From: Gordonia sediminis
GTDB lineage: Bacteria > Actinomycetota > Actinomycetes > Mycobacteriales > Mycobacteriaceae
NCBI GenBank assembly: GCA_004193205.1
Contig: RZUM01000007.1
Coordinates: 248,001 to 312,000 of the forward strand
Direction: 5' to 3'
Length of the DNA: 64,000 bases
The notes under the pieces are model-generated. The model was not told the origin of the DNA. It saw only the letters and a list, made by a program, of their open reading frames with translations, and did not search any database. Positions 34,319 to 43,319 of the stretch are shown here, piece after piece. Numbering within the stretch: position 1 is the first letter of the stretch; each line of letters starts with the position of its first letter. The translations under genes and the position numbers were made by a program.

Positions 34319-34497
34319 GCGATCAGGATAGGGCCGCTGGGCGGCGGGGTGCTCTGACTGGTGGCTGCTGTTGACGGTGTTCGTCGGCCTCAATCTGATC
34401 CAGTCGGCATTCACCGGGTTCTGCCCGGCTGCCCTGATTTTCAAGAAGTTGGGACTTAAGCCCGGAGTCGCCTTCGGGTGAGCGTGATCACCTCATC

Positions 34498-35805
34498 TCA
34501 TGCCGCCTGACGGGTGACGATGTTCAGGATGTCCTGGGAGGCCCGCTGGATGTCGCGCATCACGCTTCCCGGAACGGTGGCTGCGTCACCGGGTGTCGTA
34601 CCCGCCGCCGGTGCCAACACGCTTGCCGCAACCTGATTGACCGTCTCGTCGACCACCGCGGTGACGTCCGCGGCCTTGTGCTGGATGTCGGCCACACCCC
34701 GTTGGATGTCGGCGACGCCCTCCTCGATCGCCGGGATGGCGGCGGGGACCGGCATGGGCGCCGCAGCGGCAATGGTGGCATCGGCCGCCGCGCTGCTCCC
34801 GAAGTCACTGCTGCCGAAGTCGCTGCTGCCGAAGCCGCCACCGGCACCGGAGCCCGGAACCAGATCCGGGTCGATAGGCCGGAGGGCGTTGGCGATCAAG
34901 TCGCGCCCGCGAAGCATTGCGGGGATGACACCACCCTGCCCGCCGACCATGAGGTTCCAGGGCTTGAAGAAGGGGGCGTCGATGGTGACCCCCGTCGAGT
35001 TCCCACCCAGCAGTCCCGGCAATCCGAATTGTGCTGTCACGCCGGCAGAGCCGATGATCGGAAGCGACACGCTGAGCCCGATCGGCCCCACCTGGACTCC
35101 GTTCAGCAGGGCGTCGAGGAGCCGGGGCGGCGCGTTGAGGATCTCGCTGGCGACGGTGAGCCAGTCGCCGAGCACGAGGGAGCCGAGGAACCGTATGCCG
35201 ATGGCGCCCGCGACGATCCCGACCGACGCGACCGTGCCGATCAGTGCCGGCGCGACCCGAAGCAGGGCCAAAGGCACCGCGCGGATGAGATTGCCGGCGG
35301 TGTTCGCGGCCACCGCGGCGAACGCACCGGCGGTTCCCACCAGGAGAACCCGCGCAGCCTGACCGGCCGGTGTGAGGACCGCGACGATCGCGTCGCCGAT
35401 CTGGCCGGCGATCAGATAATTCCACCCTTCGGCGATCGCGGCCGGGATGCCGGCGATGACCGGGCCCAGGGCGGCGAGGTTGCCCGCTCCGGCTCTCAAC
35501 AGATACCGGAGATTGGCGATCTGGTTCTGGGTGACCTTGATGATGATGGGTGGTGGTTCCGAGATGGCGAGGCGCCCGATGTCGGCCAGGTTGCCGGCGG
35601 TGTTCCCGATGAGTTCGCCCCAGGTCCCGAAAGGGTTGACGAATGCGGTCGAAATGACTTGGGTGGAAACCACTTCCGTCGCCGCGATCGGAGGTGGGGT
35701 CAGAGGTGGGTGGACAGGGGCTGTGCTGACACTCCCGGCGTAGAGGGCGCCGGCAGTGAGGGCGGCCATCCCGGTCGTGAGCACCGGGCTCAGAGCACGA
35801 CGCAT
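34498..35805 (-). CDS. Secreted Ala/Gly-rich hypothetical protein (resembles PE/PPE-associated mycobacterial proteins)
   Basis: 435 residues from ATG 35805. A signal peptide is likely (MRRALSPVLTTGMAALTAGA). The centre has repeated hydrophobic Ala/Gly segments and the phrase NPFGTWGELIGNTAGNLADI, which recalls the NxFxNLxxL and LANP patterns in mycobacterial PE/PPE and related surface proteins. A short tandem GSSDFGSSDFGSS precedes the C-terminal part, which is coiled-coil-like (IEEGVADIQRGVADIQHKAA). No ESX signal (YxxxD/E) is obvious. Function unknown; probably cell-envelope located. Confidence 0.6.
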   Translation of the reverse strand: MRRALSPVLTTGMAALTAGALYAGSVSTAPVHPPLTPPPIAATEVVSTQVISTAFVNPFGTWGELIGNTAGNLADIGRLAISEPPPIIIKVTQNQIANLRYLLRAGAGNLAALGPVIAGIPAAIAEGWNYLIAGQIGDAIVAVLTPAGQAARVLLVGTAGAFAAVAANTAGNLIRAVPLALLRVAPALIGTVASVGIVAGAIGIRFLGSLVLGDWLTVASEILNAPPRLLDALLNGVQVGPIGLSVSLPIIGSAGVTAQFGLPGLLGGNSTGVTIDAPFFKPWNLMVGGQGGVIPAMLRGRDLIANALRPIDPDLVPGSGAGGGFGSSDFGSSDFGSSAAADATIAAAAPMPVPAAIPAIEEGVADIQRGVADIQHKAADVTAVVDETVNQVAASVLAPAAGTTPGDAATVPGSVMRDIQRASQDILNIVTRQAA

Positions 35806-36195
35806 GCAGGACTCCTCGGGCGAGTGACGGTTCGGATACTCGATCATGTCGCCCGGAATGCGCGGCAGCATGTCCGAATTTGTCACCCCAGGTTTATCAC
35901 AGCGTGACCAAACTCTCGGCTCATTCTCAGGAGTCGGTGTGGCGAGTCGACTCTCCGTGGCCGCGCTCCACCTGATTTCCTTCCCCCTGCTCATTCGGCC
36001 GACGTGGGCTATGTTCAGTTCTACGACGCCGGAAGTTCTTCTCGCTCTGCGCGGGCGTTCGCCGGCGGCGTGAGGACGGCGGATGACGGGTCACCGCCAC
36101 CCTCGCGGACCGGCAGGCGAGCACCCAACGAACCCAGACAGCGCTCCCTGCACCGCGCACCGACGGTGCACACCGGATCGACAAGGGAGCGAAAC
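35806..36195. other. 390-bp divergent intergenic region
   Basis: Lies between the minus-strand secreted protein and the plus-strand BCCT gene, so both promoters should be here. One 13-bp palindrome GCACCGACGGTGC is seen near 36157. No RNA gene, riboswitch or coding signal was recognised. Confidence 0.5.
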
Positions 36196-38022
36196 ATGTT
36201 CCGCGCGGCATGGAATGAACAACACAAGCCCGTGTTCGTGACCGCCTCGGCGATCATCATCGGGTTGATCATCTTCGCGGTGATCTACTCACAGAGTGCG
36301 GCCGATGCATTCGACAAGCTGAACACCTGGATCACCGACGGCGTCGGATGGTGGTACATCCTCGTCGCCACGGTATTCGTGGTCTTCGCCGTGTATTGCG
36401 CGTTCAGTCGCATCGGCACCATCAAACTCGGGCGCGACGACGAGGAACCGGAATTCGGTGTCCTCTCGTGGTTCGCGATGCTGTTCGCCGCGGGCATGGG
36501 CATCGGCCTGGTGTTCTACGGCGTTGCCGAGCCTCTGTCGCACTATGTGAATCCACCCGAATCGCTCGGCGTCGCGGCGCAAACCGATGCCGCGGCCAAC
36601 CAGGCGTTGGATATCACGCTGTTCCACTGGGGCTTGCACGCCTGGGCGATCTACGTGGTGGTGGGCTTGGGCCTGGCGTACATGACGTTCCGCAAGGGCC
36701 GTCCGCTCGCGGTGCGTTGGCTCCTCGAGCCGCTGCTCGGGCGCGAACGTGTGGAGGGGTGGATCGGACACCTCGTCGATGTCGTCGCGATCGTCGGGAC
36801 GATGTTCGGCGTCGCGACGTCGCTCGGCTTCGGCATCCAGCAGATTTCCGCGGGTCTGGAATACCTGGGCTGGGTCGAGATCAACAACTGGATCACCGTC
36901 GTGCTGATCGCGGCCATCACCGGACTGGCCATCTTCTCCGTCGTCACCGGCGTGACCAAGGGTCTGCGCTGGTTGTCGAACATCAACATGGCCGTCGCGG
37001 CGCTTCTCGCGGGCTTCGTGCTCGTCCTCGGTTCGACGTTGTTCCTGCTCCAGTCCTGGGTGCAGAACATGGGCAGCTACATCGCCACGCTGCCGGACTT
37101 CATGCTGCGCACCGCGCCGTTCTCCGACGACGGCTGGATGGGCGGCTGGACGATCTTCTACTGGGGCTGGTGGATCAGCTGGGCGCCCTTCGTCGGCATG
37201 TTCATCGCGCGGATCTCGCGTGGCCGTACCATCCGCCAGTTCGTTTCCGGGGTGCTGTTGCTGCCGACGTTCATCAGCGCGATCTGGTTCACCATCTTCG
37301 GCGATTCGGCCATCCTCCAACAGCAGCAGGCCGGTGACATGACCGTGCCCGGCGCGGACGGTGAGCCCACCGTCGACGCGAGCACCTCGTTGTTCCAGTT
37401 GCTGGACACGTTCCCGCTCGCGGCGGTCACCAGCGTGATCGCCATCGTGGTCGTGGTGATGTTCTTCGTCACTTCGTCGGACTCCGGCTCGCTGGTGGTC
37501 GACATGCTGGCCACCGGAGGCAAGATGGAGACCCCGTGGGTCACCCGCGTGTACTGGGCCGCGCTGGAGGGCGTCGCCGCGGGCGTGTTGCTGCTGGTCG
37601 GCGGGACGAACTCATTGACCGCGTTGCGGACCATGTCGATCGCCACCGCGGTGCCCTTCTCCATCGTCATGGTGCTGACCGTCGTCTCGCTGCTGCGCGC
37701 GTTCTACAACGACCTGGCGATACGGCCGCAGTATCTGCATCTGGCGCTGGGTGACGGGCAGCGCAAGCCTGGTGAACATCCCCACGAACGGCATGGGCCG
37801 CCGATCGCAGCGACGTTTGCAGGGCTGCCGGGAGGCGTTGCCGAACACCACGACACACTGCTCGTGGCCGCGCACGAGGTACCGCACCACGCCGTCTCCG
37901 TCGATCCAGACACCGGCTCCTTCGCCGTCACCAAGGAGATGCGGTGGGAGCAAGTGGACGAGGACGAGTCGCCGGCGAGCCCCGGTGGCGAGGAGGAGTT
38001 GCCACCGCCCGGGCAGCCCTGA
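36196..38022 (+). CDS. BCCT-family betaine/choline/carnitine transporter
   Basis: 608 residues from ATG 36196 (AAGGGAGCG upstream). Twelve transmembrane segments fit the sequence; the family motif GMGIGLVFYGVAEPLSHY and the signature WWISWAPFVGMFIARISRGRT are present. These are sodium- or proton-coupled uptake systems for quaternary ammonium osmolytes such as glycine betaine. A soluble C-terminal tail from about residue 520 is His/Glu-rich (HPHERHGPPIA, EHHDTLLVAAHEVPHHAV) and is possibly an osmosensing tail as in BetP. Monocistronic, followed by a strong hairpin. Confidence 0.95.
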   Translation: MFRAAWNEQHKPVFVTASAIIIGLIIFAVIYSQSAADAFDKLNTWITDGVGWWYILVATVFVVFAVYCAFSRIGTIKLGRDDEEPEFGVLSWFAMLFAAGMGIGLVFYGVAEPLSHYVNPPESLGVAAQTDAAANQALDITLFHWGLHAWAIYVVVGLGLAYMTFRKGRPLAVRWLLEPLLGRERVEGWIGHLVDVVAIVGTMFGVATSLGFGIQQISAGLEYLGWVEINNWITVVLIAAITGLAIFSVVTGVTKGLRWLSNINMAVAALLAGFVLVLGSTLFLLQSWVQNMGSYIATLPDFMLRTAPFSDDGWMGGWTIFYWGWWISWAPFVGMFIARISRGRTIRQFVSGVLLLPTFISAIWFTIFGDSAILQQQQAGDMTVPGADGEPTVDASTSLFQLLDTFPLAAVTSVIAIVVVVMFFVTSSDSGSLVVDMLATGGKMETPWVTRVYWAALEGVAAGVLLLVGGTNSLTALRTMSIATAVPFSIVMVLTVVSLLRAFYNDLAIRPQYLHLALGDGQRKPGEHPHERHGPPIAATFAGLPGGVAEHHDTLLVAAHEVPHHAVSVDPDTGSFAVTKEMRWEQVDEDESPASPGGEEELPPPGQP

Positions 38023-38028
38023 GTCCCG

Positions 38029-38066
38029 CGGTCGTCACCCCGGCTGAGCTGCCGGAGTGACGACCG
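38029..38066. terminator. Bidirectional terminator hairpin
   Basis: CGGTCGTCAC (38029-38038), inner CCGGC/GCCGG, loop TGAGCT, and GTGACGACCG (38057-38066). Between the convergent BCCT and WS/DGAT genes. Confidence 0.8.
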
Positions 38067-38069
38067 TTA

Positions 38070-39566
38070 TCACGCGTCGATGCCGAGCGCCTCGGCCAGT
38101 TCGCGAAGTTCGGCCTCCAATTCCGGGACCAGCTGCCACACGTCGGGCACCAGTTCGCGATCGGCGGTGAACGAGAAGTCGAGCCGGTCGCCGTAGCTGA
38201 GCAACGTGAGGCTCAGGCCGAGCCCGTCGAGGAGTACGTTGACCGGATGCTGGGAGACCACCCGCGCACCGGCGCAGTACAACGCCGACGGTGACCCGGG
38301 GACATTCGAGATCGTCACGTTGAACGGCGGACGGATCCACCCCGCGGCGGTCGTCATCGAGATCACCCGCGCGGTGCGCGCGAAGAGCGCCGGCGGCACG
38401 GTGTGGTTGGCGTCGCGGAGGAGCTGCGCGGGGATGGCACGGTGCCGTTCCTTCGCCGACCGCATCACCTCGCGCGCCCGCTTCAGCCGGGCGAGGACGT
38501 CGGACTCATCGGTCGGGATGGCGACCATGAGCGACGAGATCTGATTGCCGTAGGTGTTGGGTTGCGCGGAATCCTTGGTCCGCACCGATAACGGCACCAT
38601 CGCGACCAGCGCGGTGTCGAGGTCGTCGCCGCGGGCGGTCATCCGTCGCCGCAGTGCCCCGGCGCACAGCGCGACCACGACGTCGTTGACCGTCGTGCCC
38701 GGATTCGCATCCTTGATGGCCTTGATCAGCGGCAACGGAAGGGAACCGTAGGCGAACCGACGATGAGGCGAGATCCGGCCGCCGAAGGAGACCTTGGGTG
38801 CCTGCGCTGTGACGGGCCGCTCCAGGGTCCTCCCGTCGCGGTTGCGCGTGGCGATGCGCGCGGCCCGATCCGCGGCGCCCGAGAGCAACCCCGCCCCGGG
38901 CAGGCTGCGCATCGTCGGGAGCTGGTCGATGTGGCGCAGCGTCGCCGGCAGCGCCTTGATCATGCGGACCGGCTGCATCGGCAACGACAGCACTCCGCGG
39001 GCCAGCAACTCCATGTCGCTGGGGTCGTGGCCGGCGCCCTTCGTGCACGGGGCGTCGGCGTCGGTGACCTCGCGCAACCGCCCGCGCGGGGTCGGTTCGA
39101 TGATCGCGCTGAGCAGCTGCATACCGGACACGCCGTCGATCGCACTGTGGTGCAACTTGGTCAGCATCGCGACCTGACCGCCCTCGACACCGTGGATCAG
39201 ATGGACCTCCCAGAGGGGACGGGCCCGGTCGAGCGGGCGCGAGGCGATCTGGCCGACCGCGTCGGCGAGCTGTTCCGGAGTTCCCGGTGCCGGGAGCGCC
39301 ACCTCCCAGATGTGCGAATCGGGATCGAAGGACTCGTCCTCCACGAAGACCGGGTAGTCGAGTCCGAAAGGGACCTCCCGGACCCGCCAGCGGAACGGCG
39401 GAAGGTTCTCGATCCGGCTCGCGATGTGGTCGCGGATCAGCGCGCCGTCCACCGGGGTGCCGTCGACGGTCGTGCCCTCCAGGATGGTGAGCTGGCAGAC
39501 ATGTGAGTGGGTGCGTCCGTCCTCGATCGCAAGGAACTGGGCATCGACGCTGCTCAGTCTTCTCAT
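38070..39566 (-). CDS. Wax ester synthase/diacylglycerol acyltransferase (WS/DGAT family)
   Basis: 498 residues from ATG 39566, which overlaps the upstream paralogue's stop (ATGA). The active-site motif HHxxxDG is in LTKLHHSAIDGVSGM, and SNVPGSPSALYCAGARV plus the N-terminal MRRLSSVDAQFLAIED are typical. It would acylate diacylglycerol or a fatty alcohol with acyl-CoA, giving storage triacylglycerol or wax ester. The frame extends upstream of 39566 into the paralogue; that start is rejected. Second gene of a two-gene operon under the AraC-type direct repeat at 41142-41183. Confidence 0.92.
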   Translation of the reverse strand: MRRLSSVDAQFLAIEDGRTHSHVCQLTILEGTTVDGTPVDGALIRDHIASRIENLPPFRWRVREVPFGLDYPVFVEDESFDPDSHIWEVALPAPGTPEQLADAVGQIASRPLDRARPLWEVHLIHGVEGGQVAMLTKLHHSAIDGVSGMQLLSAIIEPTPRGRLREVTDADAPCTKGAGHDPSDMELLARGVLSLPMQPVRMIKALPATLRHIDQLPTMRSLPGAGLLSGAADRAARIATRNRDGRTLERPVTAQAPKVSFGGRISPHRRFAYGSLPLPLIKAIKDANPGTTVNDVVVALCAGALRRRMTARGDDLDTALVAMVPLSVRTKDSAQPNTYGNQISSLMVAIPTDESDVLARLKRAREVMRSAKERHRAIPAQLLRDANHTVPPALFARTARVISMTTAAGWIRPPFNVTISNVPGSPSALYCAGARVVSQHPVNVLLDGLGLSLTLLSYGDRLDFSFTADRELVPDVWQLVPELEAELRELAEALGIDA

Positions 39567-41041
39567 CGGGTGGGCTCCTCGGCGTAGATGGCGGCTTTGG
39601 TCTTGTGCATGGACTGCAATTCCTCGCTGAAGGCAACGGCGAGTCCCGGCAGGTCGTCGACGATCTCGCGGTCGCCGACCAGGCCGATATGCAGCCGATT
39701 GCGGTAGCTGTACACGGTGATGTTCAGGGCGAGGCTGTCGCTGATGGTCGAGACCGGGTACTGCTCGTGGACGGGGTGACCGGCGAAATAGATCTCGGAC
39801 CGGGGTCCGGGCACATTCGAGATCAGCACGTTCGCGGCCGGGGCGAAGGCTTCGCTGGACGCCATGCGGGTGACCATGCGCATCGCCGGCCCGAAGACGA
39901 CCGGCGGAACCAGGTCGTTGGCGTCGCGCATCAGGGACGCCGGGACGGTGTCGTTGCGTCGTTTGGCGTCCTGCATTCCCTGGCGGCAACGCTTCAGTCG
40001 GAGAAGCGTGCTGGCTTCATCGGTGGGGAGCTCGGCGATCATCGTGCCGACCTTGTTGCCATATCGTCCGGATTCCTTGGCGGTGCGCACCGACACCGGC
40101 ACGGCAGCGACCAGCGGCTGCTCCGGCAGTTCTCCGCGCCCGTCGAGCCAGCGCCGGATCGCACCGGCACACAACGCCATCACGACGTCGTTCACGGTGT
40201 AGTCGAGGTCGCGGCGGATCTGCGTGATCTCGTCGAGCGGGAGGCTGGTCAGGGCGACGTTGCGATGCGGTGTGATACGGCCGTTGATCTGCAGCCGGGG
40301 CGCCGTGATCGACGGTGCCGGGGCGGTCGTACCGGAGGTGCGGCCGAGCAGGGCGATGCTGCGGACCATCGCGCCGATCGGACGGATGCCGGGAATCGAC
40401 CGCAGCGTGGCCACATGGTCGAGGTTCGTCAGCGTGCGCCCGGCCGCGCCGATCGCGTTCAGTTGTCGCTGCGGTGTCGCGGCGATGCCACGGGCCAGGA
40501 GTTCGATCTGGCCGGGCGCCCGCTCGGCACGGGGACGAGGTGCCGGCGCGATCGTGCGGCCGGCCGGAGTGTCGTCGAACAGCACGGTCATGATCTCCGC
40601 GGCAGACATCCCGTCGACGGCCGCGTGGTGCAGTTTGATCAAGAGGGCCACTTTGTCGCCGACGAGACCGTGGATCAGGTGGATCTCCCACAGGGGGCGG
40701 GAGCGGTCCATCGGATGAGCCGACAGCCGGGCGACCTGGGCCTCCAGTGCGGCCTGATCGCCGGGTGCGACGACCGCCAATTCGCGCACATGGAAGTCAA
40801 GGTCGACGTCACCGTCCACCCAGTAGGGGTGACCGAGGCCGAACGGAACCTCGGCCAGACGCCACCGCAGCGGCGGCAACAGGTGCAGTCGTTCGGCGAT
40901 GAGATCCTGGATGTCGGTGCGGGTCAGTCGGGCTCCGTCTGGACGGGTCGCCGAGAGGATGGAGAGACTCGAGACGTTGGCGGTGCTTCGGCCGTCCTCG
41001 GCGGCGAGGAAGAACGTGTCGAGGCTGGTCAGGGAGCGCAT
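39563..41041 (-). CDS. Wax ester synthase/diacylglycerol acyltransferase (WS/DGAT family)
   Basis: 492 residues. HHxxxDG motif in LIKLHHAAVDGMSAAEI; NVPGPRSEIYFAGHPV is the second conserved block. N-terminus MRSLTSLDTFFLAAEDGR is the usual form. Paralogue of the downstream gene, with clear divergence, so the pair is old. Likely role is neutral-lipid synthesis at the membrane or lipid-body surface. A copy of the 21-bp direct repeat found at the AraC locus lies 100 nt upstream of its ATG, so shared control is possible. Confidence 0.92.
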   Translation of the reverse strand: MRSLTSLDTFFLAAEDGRSTANVSSLSILSATRPDGARLTRTDIQDLIAERLHLLPPLRWRLAEVPFGLGHPYWVDGDVDLDFHVRELAVVAPGDQAALEAQVARLSAHPMDRSRPLWEIHLIHGLVGDKVALLIKLHHAAVDGMSAAEIMTVLFDDTPAGRTIAPAPRPRAERAPGQIELLARGIAATPQRQLNAIGAAGRTLTNLDHVATLRSIPGIRPIGAMVRSIALLGRTSGTTAPAPSITAPRLQINGRITPHRNVALTSLPLDEITQIRRDLDYTVNDVVMALCAGAIRRWLDGRGELPEQPLVAAVPVSVRTAKESGRYGNKVGTMIAELPTDEASTLLRLKRCRQGMQDAKRRNDTVPASLMRDANDLVPPVVFGPAMRMVTRMASSEAFAPAANVLISNVPGPRSEIYFAGHPVHEQYPVSTISDSLALNITVYSYRNRLHIGLVGDREIVDDLPGLAVAFSEELQSMHKTKAAIYAEEPTR

Positions 41042-41141
41042 GGGACCTTCCGGATCGGTGGGGGAGGGTGGAGGTCACTGTGTGCCGTCTTTCACTCAGA
41101 TGCGCACTGTGATGGAGATACTGTGCCGGAAGGTATGGAGA

Positions 41142-41183
41142 AACTCTTGGCATTAGAGGACAGGCCTTTGACCGCAGGGGACG
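41142..41183 (-). promoter_or_regulatory. AraC-type direct-repeat operator-like site upstream of the WS/DGAT operon
   Basis: On the minus strand, units 41183-41163 (CGTCCCCTGCGGTCAAAGG) and 41162-41142 (TGTCCTCTAATGCCAAGAG) abut with 21-bp spacing. They share GTCC-CT and TCAA/CCAA with the copies at 14816-14857 and 16086-16127. The first unit is the weaker match. Confidence 0.45.
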
Positions 41184-41338
41184 ATTCTGCGGCCCGGTAT
41201 GGCACAGACGGCTGACACCTGATCGGAGGGCGCGTCCGCTCCTCGTTGTGTAACCCATCCGAGGTCGCGTCGGCTCCGAACACCGGATGGACAGGACCCG
41301 CAGCGGGTCGTAGCCACGGACTGGTGTGGAGGTCGGCG

Positions 41339-42454
41339 ATGCGTTCGATGGATGTGGGGTCGGATTCCGAGATGGTCGAGTCGCTGGCCCGCGCTCGCGG
41401 CGCCGAGGACGTCGGTCTCGTCGACGGCGTCATCGCGAATCGGCTCGACCGGCACGCACATGTGCTCGCATCGGTAGGCGACGAGCTGTCGACGGTCGCG
41501 GCGGTTCTGCGCGACGCCGCGGCACGCGGAAAACGGCTGCGTGCCTCCTTCTGCCTGTGGGGCGCCCGCGGCGCGGCCGACGGTGACCGCGTCCCGGGGG
41601 CGGTCGAGACCGCGGCGGCCATCGAGCTGTTCCACCTGGCCGCTCTGGTCCACGACGACATCATGGACAACAGCGACGCCCGCCGCGGTCTCCCGACGGT
41701 GCATCGCAGGTTCGCCGACGCGCACGCCCGCGACGGGCGCTGCGGCGACCCCGACGGCTTCGGCTCGGCCGTCGCGATCCTCGCCGGGGACATGTGCCTG
41801 GCATGGTCGGACGATCTGCTCGCCACGGCGGTTGTCGACATCGACCGCGATATCCGGCACGCGACAAGGATGATCTGGTCGCAGATGCGCGACGAGGCAT
41901 TCGCAGGTCAGTACCTCGACATGCTCAGCCAGACGATCCCGACCACCTCGGTCACCCGGGCGCGGACGGTCCTACGGTTCAAGAGCGCGCGCTACACCAT
42001 CGGTCACCCGCTGGTTCTCGGTGGAACCCTGGGCGGTGCCTCTCCCGCGCTTCTGGGCCACTACGATGCCATCGGCCTGTCCGCCGGCGAGGCCTTCCAG
42101 CTCCGCGACGACCTGCTCGGTGTCTTCGGCGATCCGGCGATCACCGGCAAACCGGCGATCGACGACATCAGGGAGGGCAAACGAACTCTGCTGGTGGCAC
42201 TCGCCGAGAGGAGCGCGAGCCGGACGGAACGTCGCCTGCTCGCAGACTGCCTGGGCAATCCGAACCTGACCGAGGACCAGCTGTCCGCGGTGCGCGAGGT
42301 GATGTCGGCCGGCGGTGCGGTCGCCGCGGTGGAGGACCGGATCGCACGCCTCGCCGACGAGGCGTTCGCGACGGTGGACGAACTGGAGGTCGACCGGGTC
42401 ACCCGGCATGCGCTGACATCCCTGATCGATCGATGTCTGTGGCGTCAGTCGTGA
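41339..42454 (+). CDS. crtE: Polyprenyl diphosphate synthase, CrtE-type geranylgeranyl diphosphate synthase
   Basis: 371 residues from ATG 41339 with GGAGGT 6 nt upstream; the open frame begins at 41246. The first aspartate-rich motif is DDIMD (in VHDDIMDNSDARRG) and the second DDLLGVFGDP, the form common in actinobacterial CrtE proteins, with G in place of the final D. It builds C20 GGPP from IPP and DMAPP for the carotenoid genes that follow. It starts the plus-strand arm of the cluster; the cyclase genes face it. Confidence 0.92.
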   Translation: MRSMDVGSDSEMVESLARARGAEDVGLVDGVIANRLDRHAHVLASVGDELSTVAAVLRDAAARGKRLRASFCLWGARGAADGDRVPGAVETAAAIELFHLAALVHDDIMDNSDARRGLPTVHRRFADAHARDGRCGDPDGFGSAVAILAGDMCLAWSDDLLATAVVDIDRDIRHATRMIWSQMRDEAFAGQYLDMLSQTIPTTSVTRARTVLRFKSARYTIGHPLVLGGTLGGASPALLGHYDAIGLSAGEAFQLRDDLLGVFGDPAITGKPAIDDIREGKRTLLVALAERSASRTERRLLADCLGNPNLTEDQLSAVREVMSAGGAVAAVEDRIARLADEAFATVDELEVDRVTRHALTSLIDRCLWRQS

Positions 42455-42822
42455 CTGCCGGCGGAAGCCCGAACGCCCGAAAGTCGCCGCGCCACGCCGG
42501 GGATCGGCCCGGGACCCGGCTCCGGCTGCACGCCGCGCCGGCCCCACCACACCCACCACATCATCGATTGGGTGACCACGCTGTAGCCGAACAGGAAGTC
42601 CTCGACGGGCGCATGGCCGATTCGCCACCCGATGATCGCGGTGTCACCGTAGATGAACACGCCGCGGGAGGTGAGCCATTCGTTGGTCAGAAATTGGAAG
42701 AACAGCACGATCGCGTACGCAGTCCAGTACGATCTGCGGGTCAGCAGCCGTGTCCGGAGGATCCACAGGTCGGCCGCGACGGTCACGGCGACACCCAGCA
42801 GCGAGGCAATGGTGTGTGTCAT
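42445..42822 (-). CDS. crtYd: Lycopene cyclase domain subunit CrtYd
   Basis: 125 residues from ATG 42822, whose codon shares a base with the CrtYc stop (TGATG). Three hydrophobic helices and the cyclase motif PVEDFLFG (in HAPVEDFLFGYSV) are seen. With CrtYc it forms the heterodimeric cyclase of actinobacteria, closing one or both ends of lycopene to beta (or epsilon) rings. Its 3' end overlaps the 3' end of crtE by 10 bp. Confidence 0.9.
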   Translation of the reverse strand: MTHTIASLLGVAVTVAADLWILRTRLLTRRSYWTAYAIVLFFQFLTNEWLTSRGVFIYGDTAIIGWRIGHAPVEDFLFGYSVVTQSMMWWVWWGRRGVQPEPGPGPIPGVARRLSGVRASAGSHD

Positions 42823-43220
42823 CAGGAATCGTTCCCCTCGGATGCCGGTGCCGGTGCCGGTGCGGTCGGCTCCCGTGTCCGCGTCGAGTGGTCGGGTTCG
42901 TCCCCGACCCGCCAGCCCTTCACGCTGCGCACCGCCTCGAGAGTGAGCACAGAGGCGATCGGGACCACGACGAAGAATCCCCACTCCTCCAGCGGGAGTC
43001 CGCCGGGCAGCACCACTCCGAGCGTCTGGGTGAGGTCGAAGCGCCAGTGGCCCGCATGTGTGGCCGCGATGTCCCACGCGACGAAGGGAACCGCCACGCA
43101 GACGATGGTGAGGACCAATCGGATCGGCTTGGCGTACACCCTGGTGCGCAACGCCACTTCGAGCGGCAGCGTCGTCGCGAGGACGAAGACGAGCATCGCC
43201 GCATACGTGAGTTCCCGCAT
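42822..43220 (-). CDS. crtYc: Lycopene cyclase domain subunit CrtYc
   Basis: 132 residues from ATG 43220 (frame open to 43289). A small, strongly hydrophobic protein with the motif LPLEEWGFFVV and LRTRVYAKPIRLVL. Together with CrtYd (one-base overlap) it makes the split lycopene cyclase. The C-terminal tail is Glu/Ala/Pro-rich (TREPTAPAPAPASEG). It diverges from the CrtA-like gene, with about 99 bp between them. Confidence 0.9.
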   Translation of the reverse strand: MRELTYAAMLVFVLATTLPLEVALRTRVYAKPIRLVLTIVCVAVPFVAWDIAATHAGHWRFDLTQTLGVVLPGGLPLEEWGFFVVVPIASVLTLEAVRSVKGWRVGDEPDHSTRTREPTAPAPAPASEGNDS

Positions 43221-43319
43221 TCCGCCATTGTTGCCGAAAACACCGCCGACGAAAAGGTCGCCACCGAAGAATATGACTCCGAAAATCATACGGACACAAA
43301 ATGATTGCGAGACCGGGCG

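Noticed and set aside
32699-34357. 552-codon plus-strand frame
   Set aside because: Antisense of the SARP-AAA gene with Walker motifs and a SARP N-terminus.
35806-36195. Riboswitch or small RNA upstream of the BCCT transporter
   Set aside because: Only a 13-bp palindrome is seen; no conserved riboswitch core was recognised.
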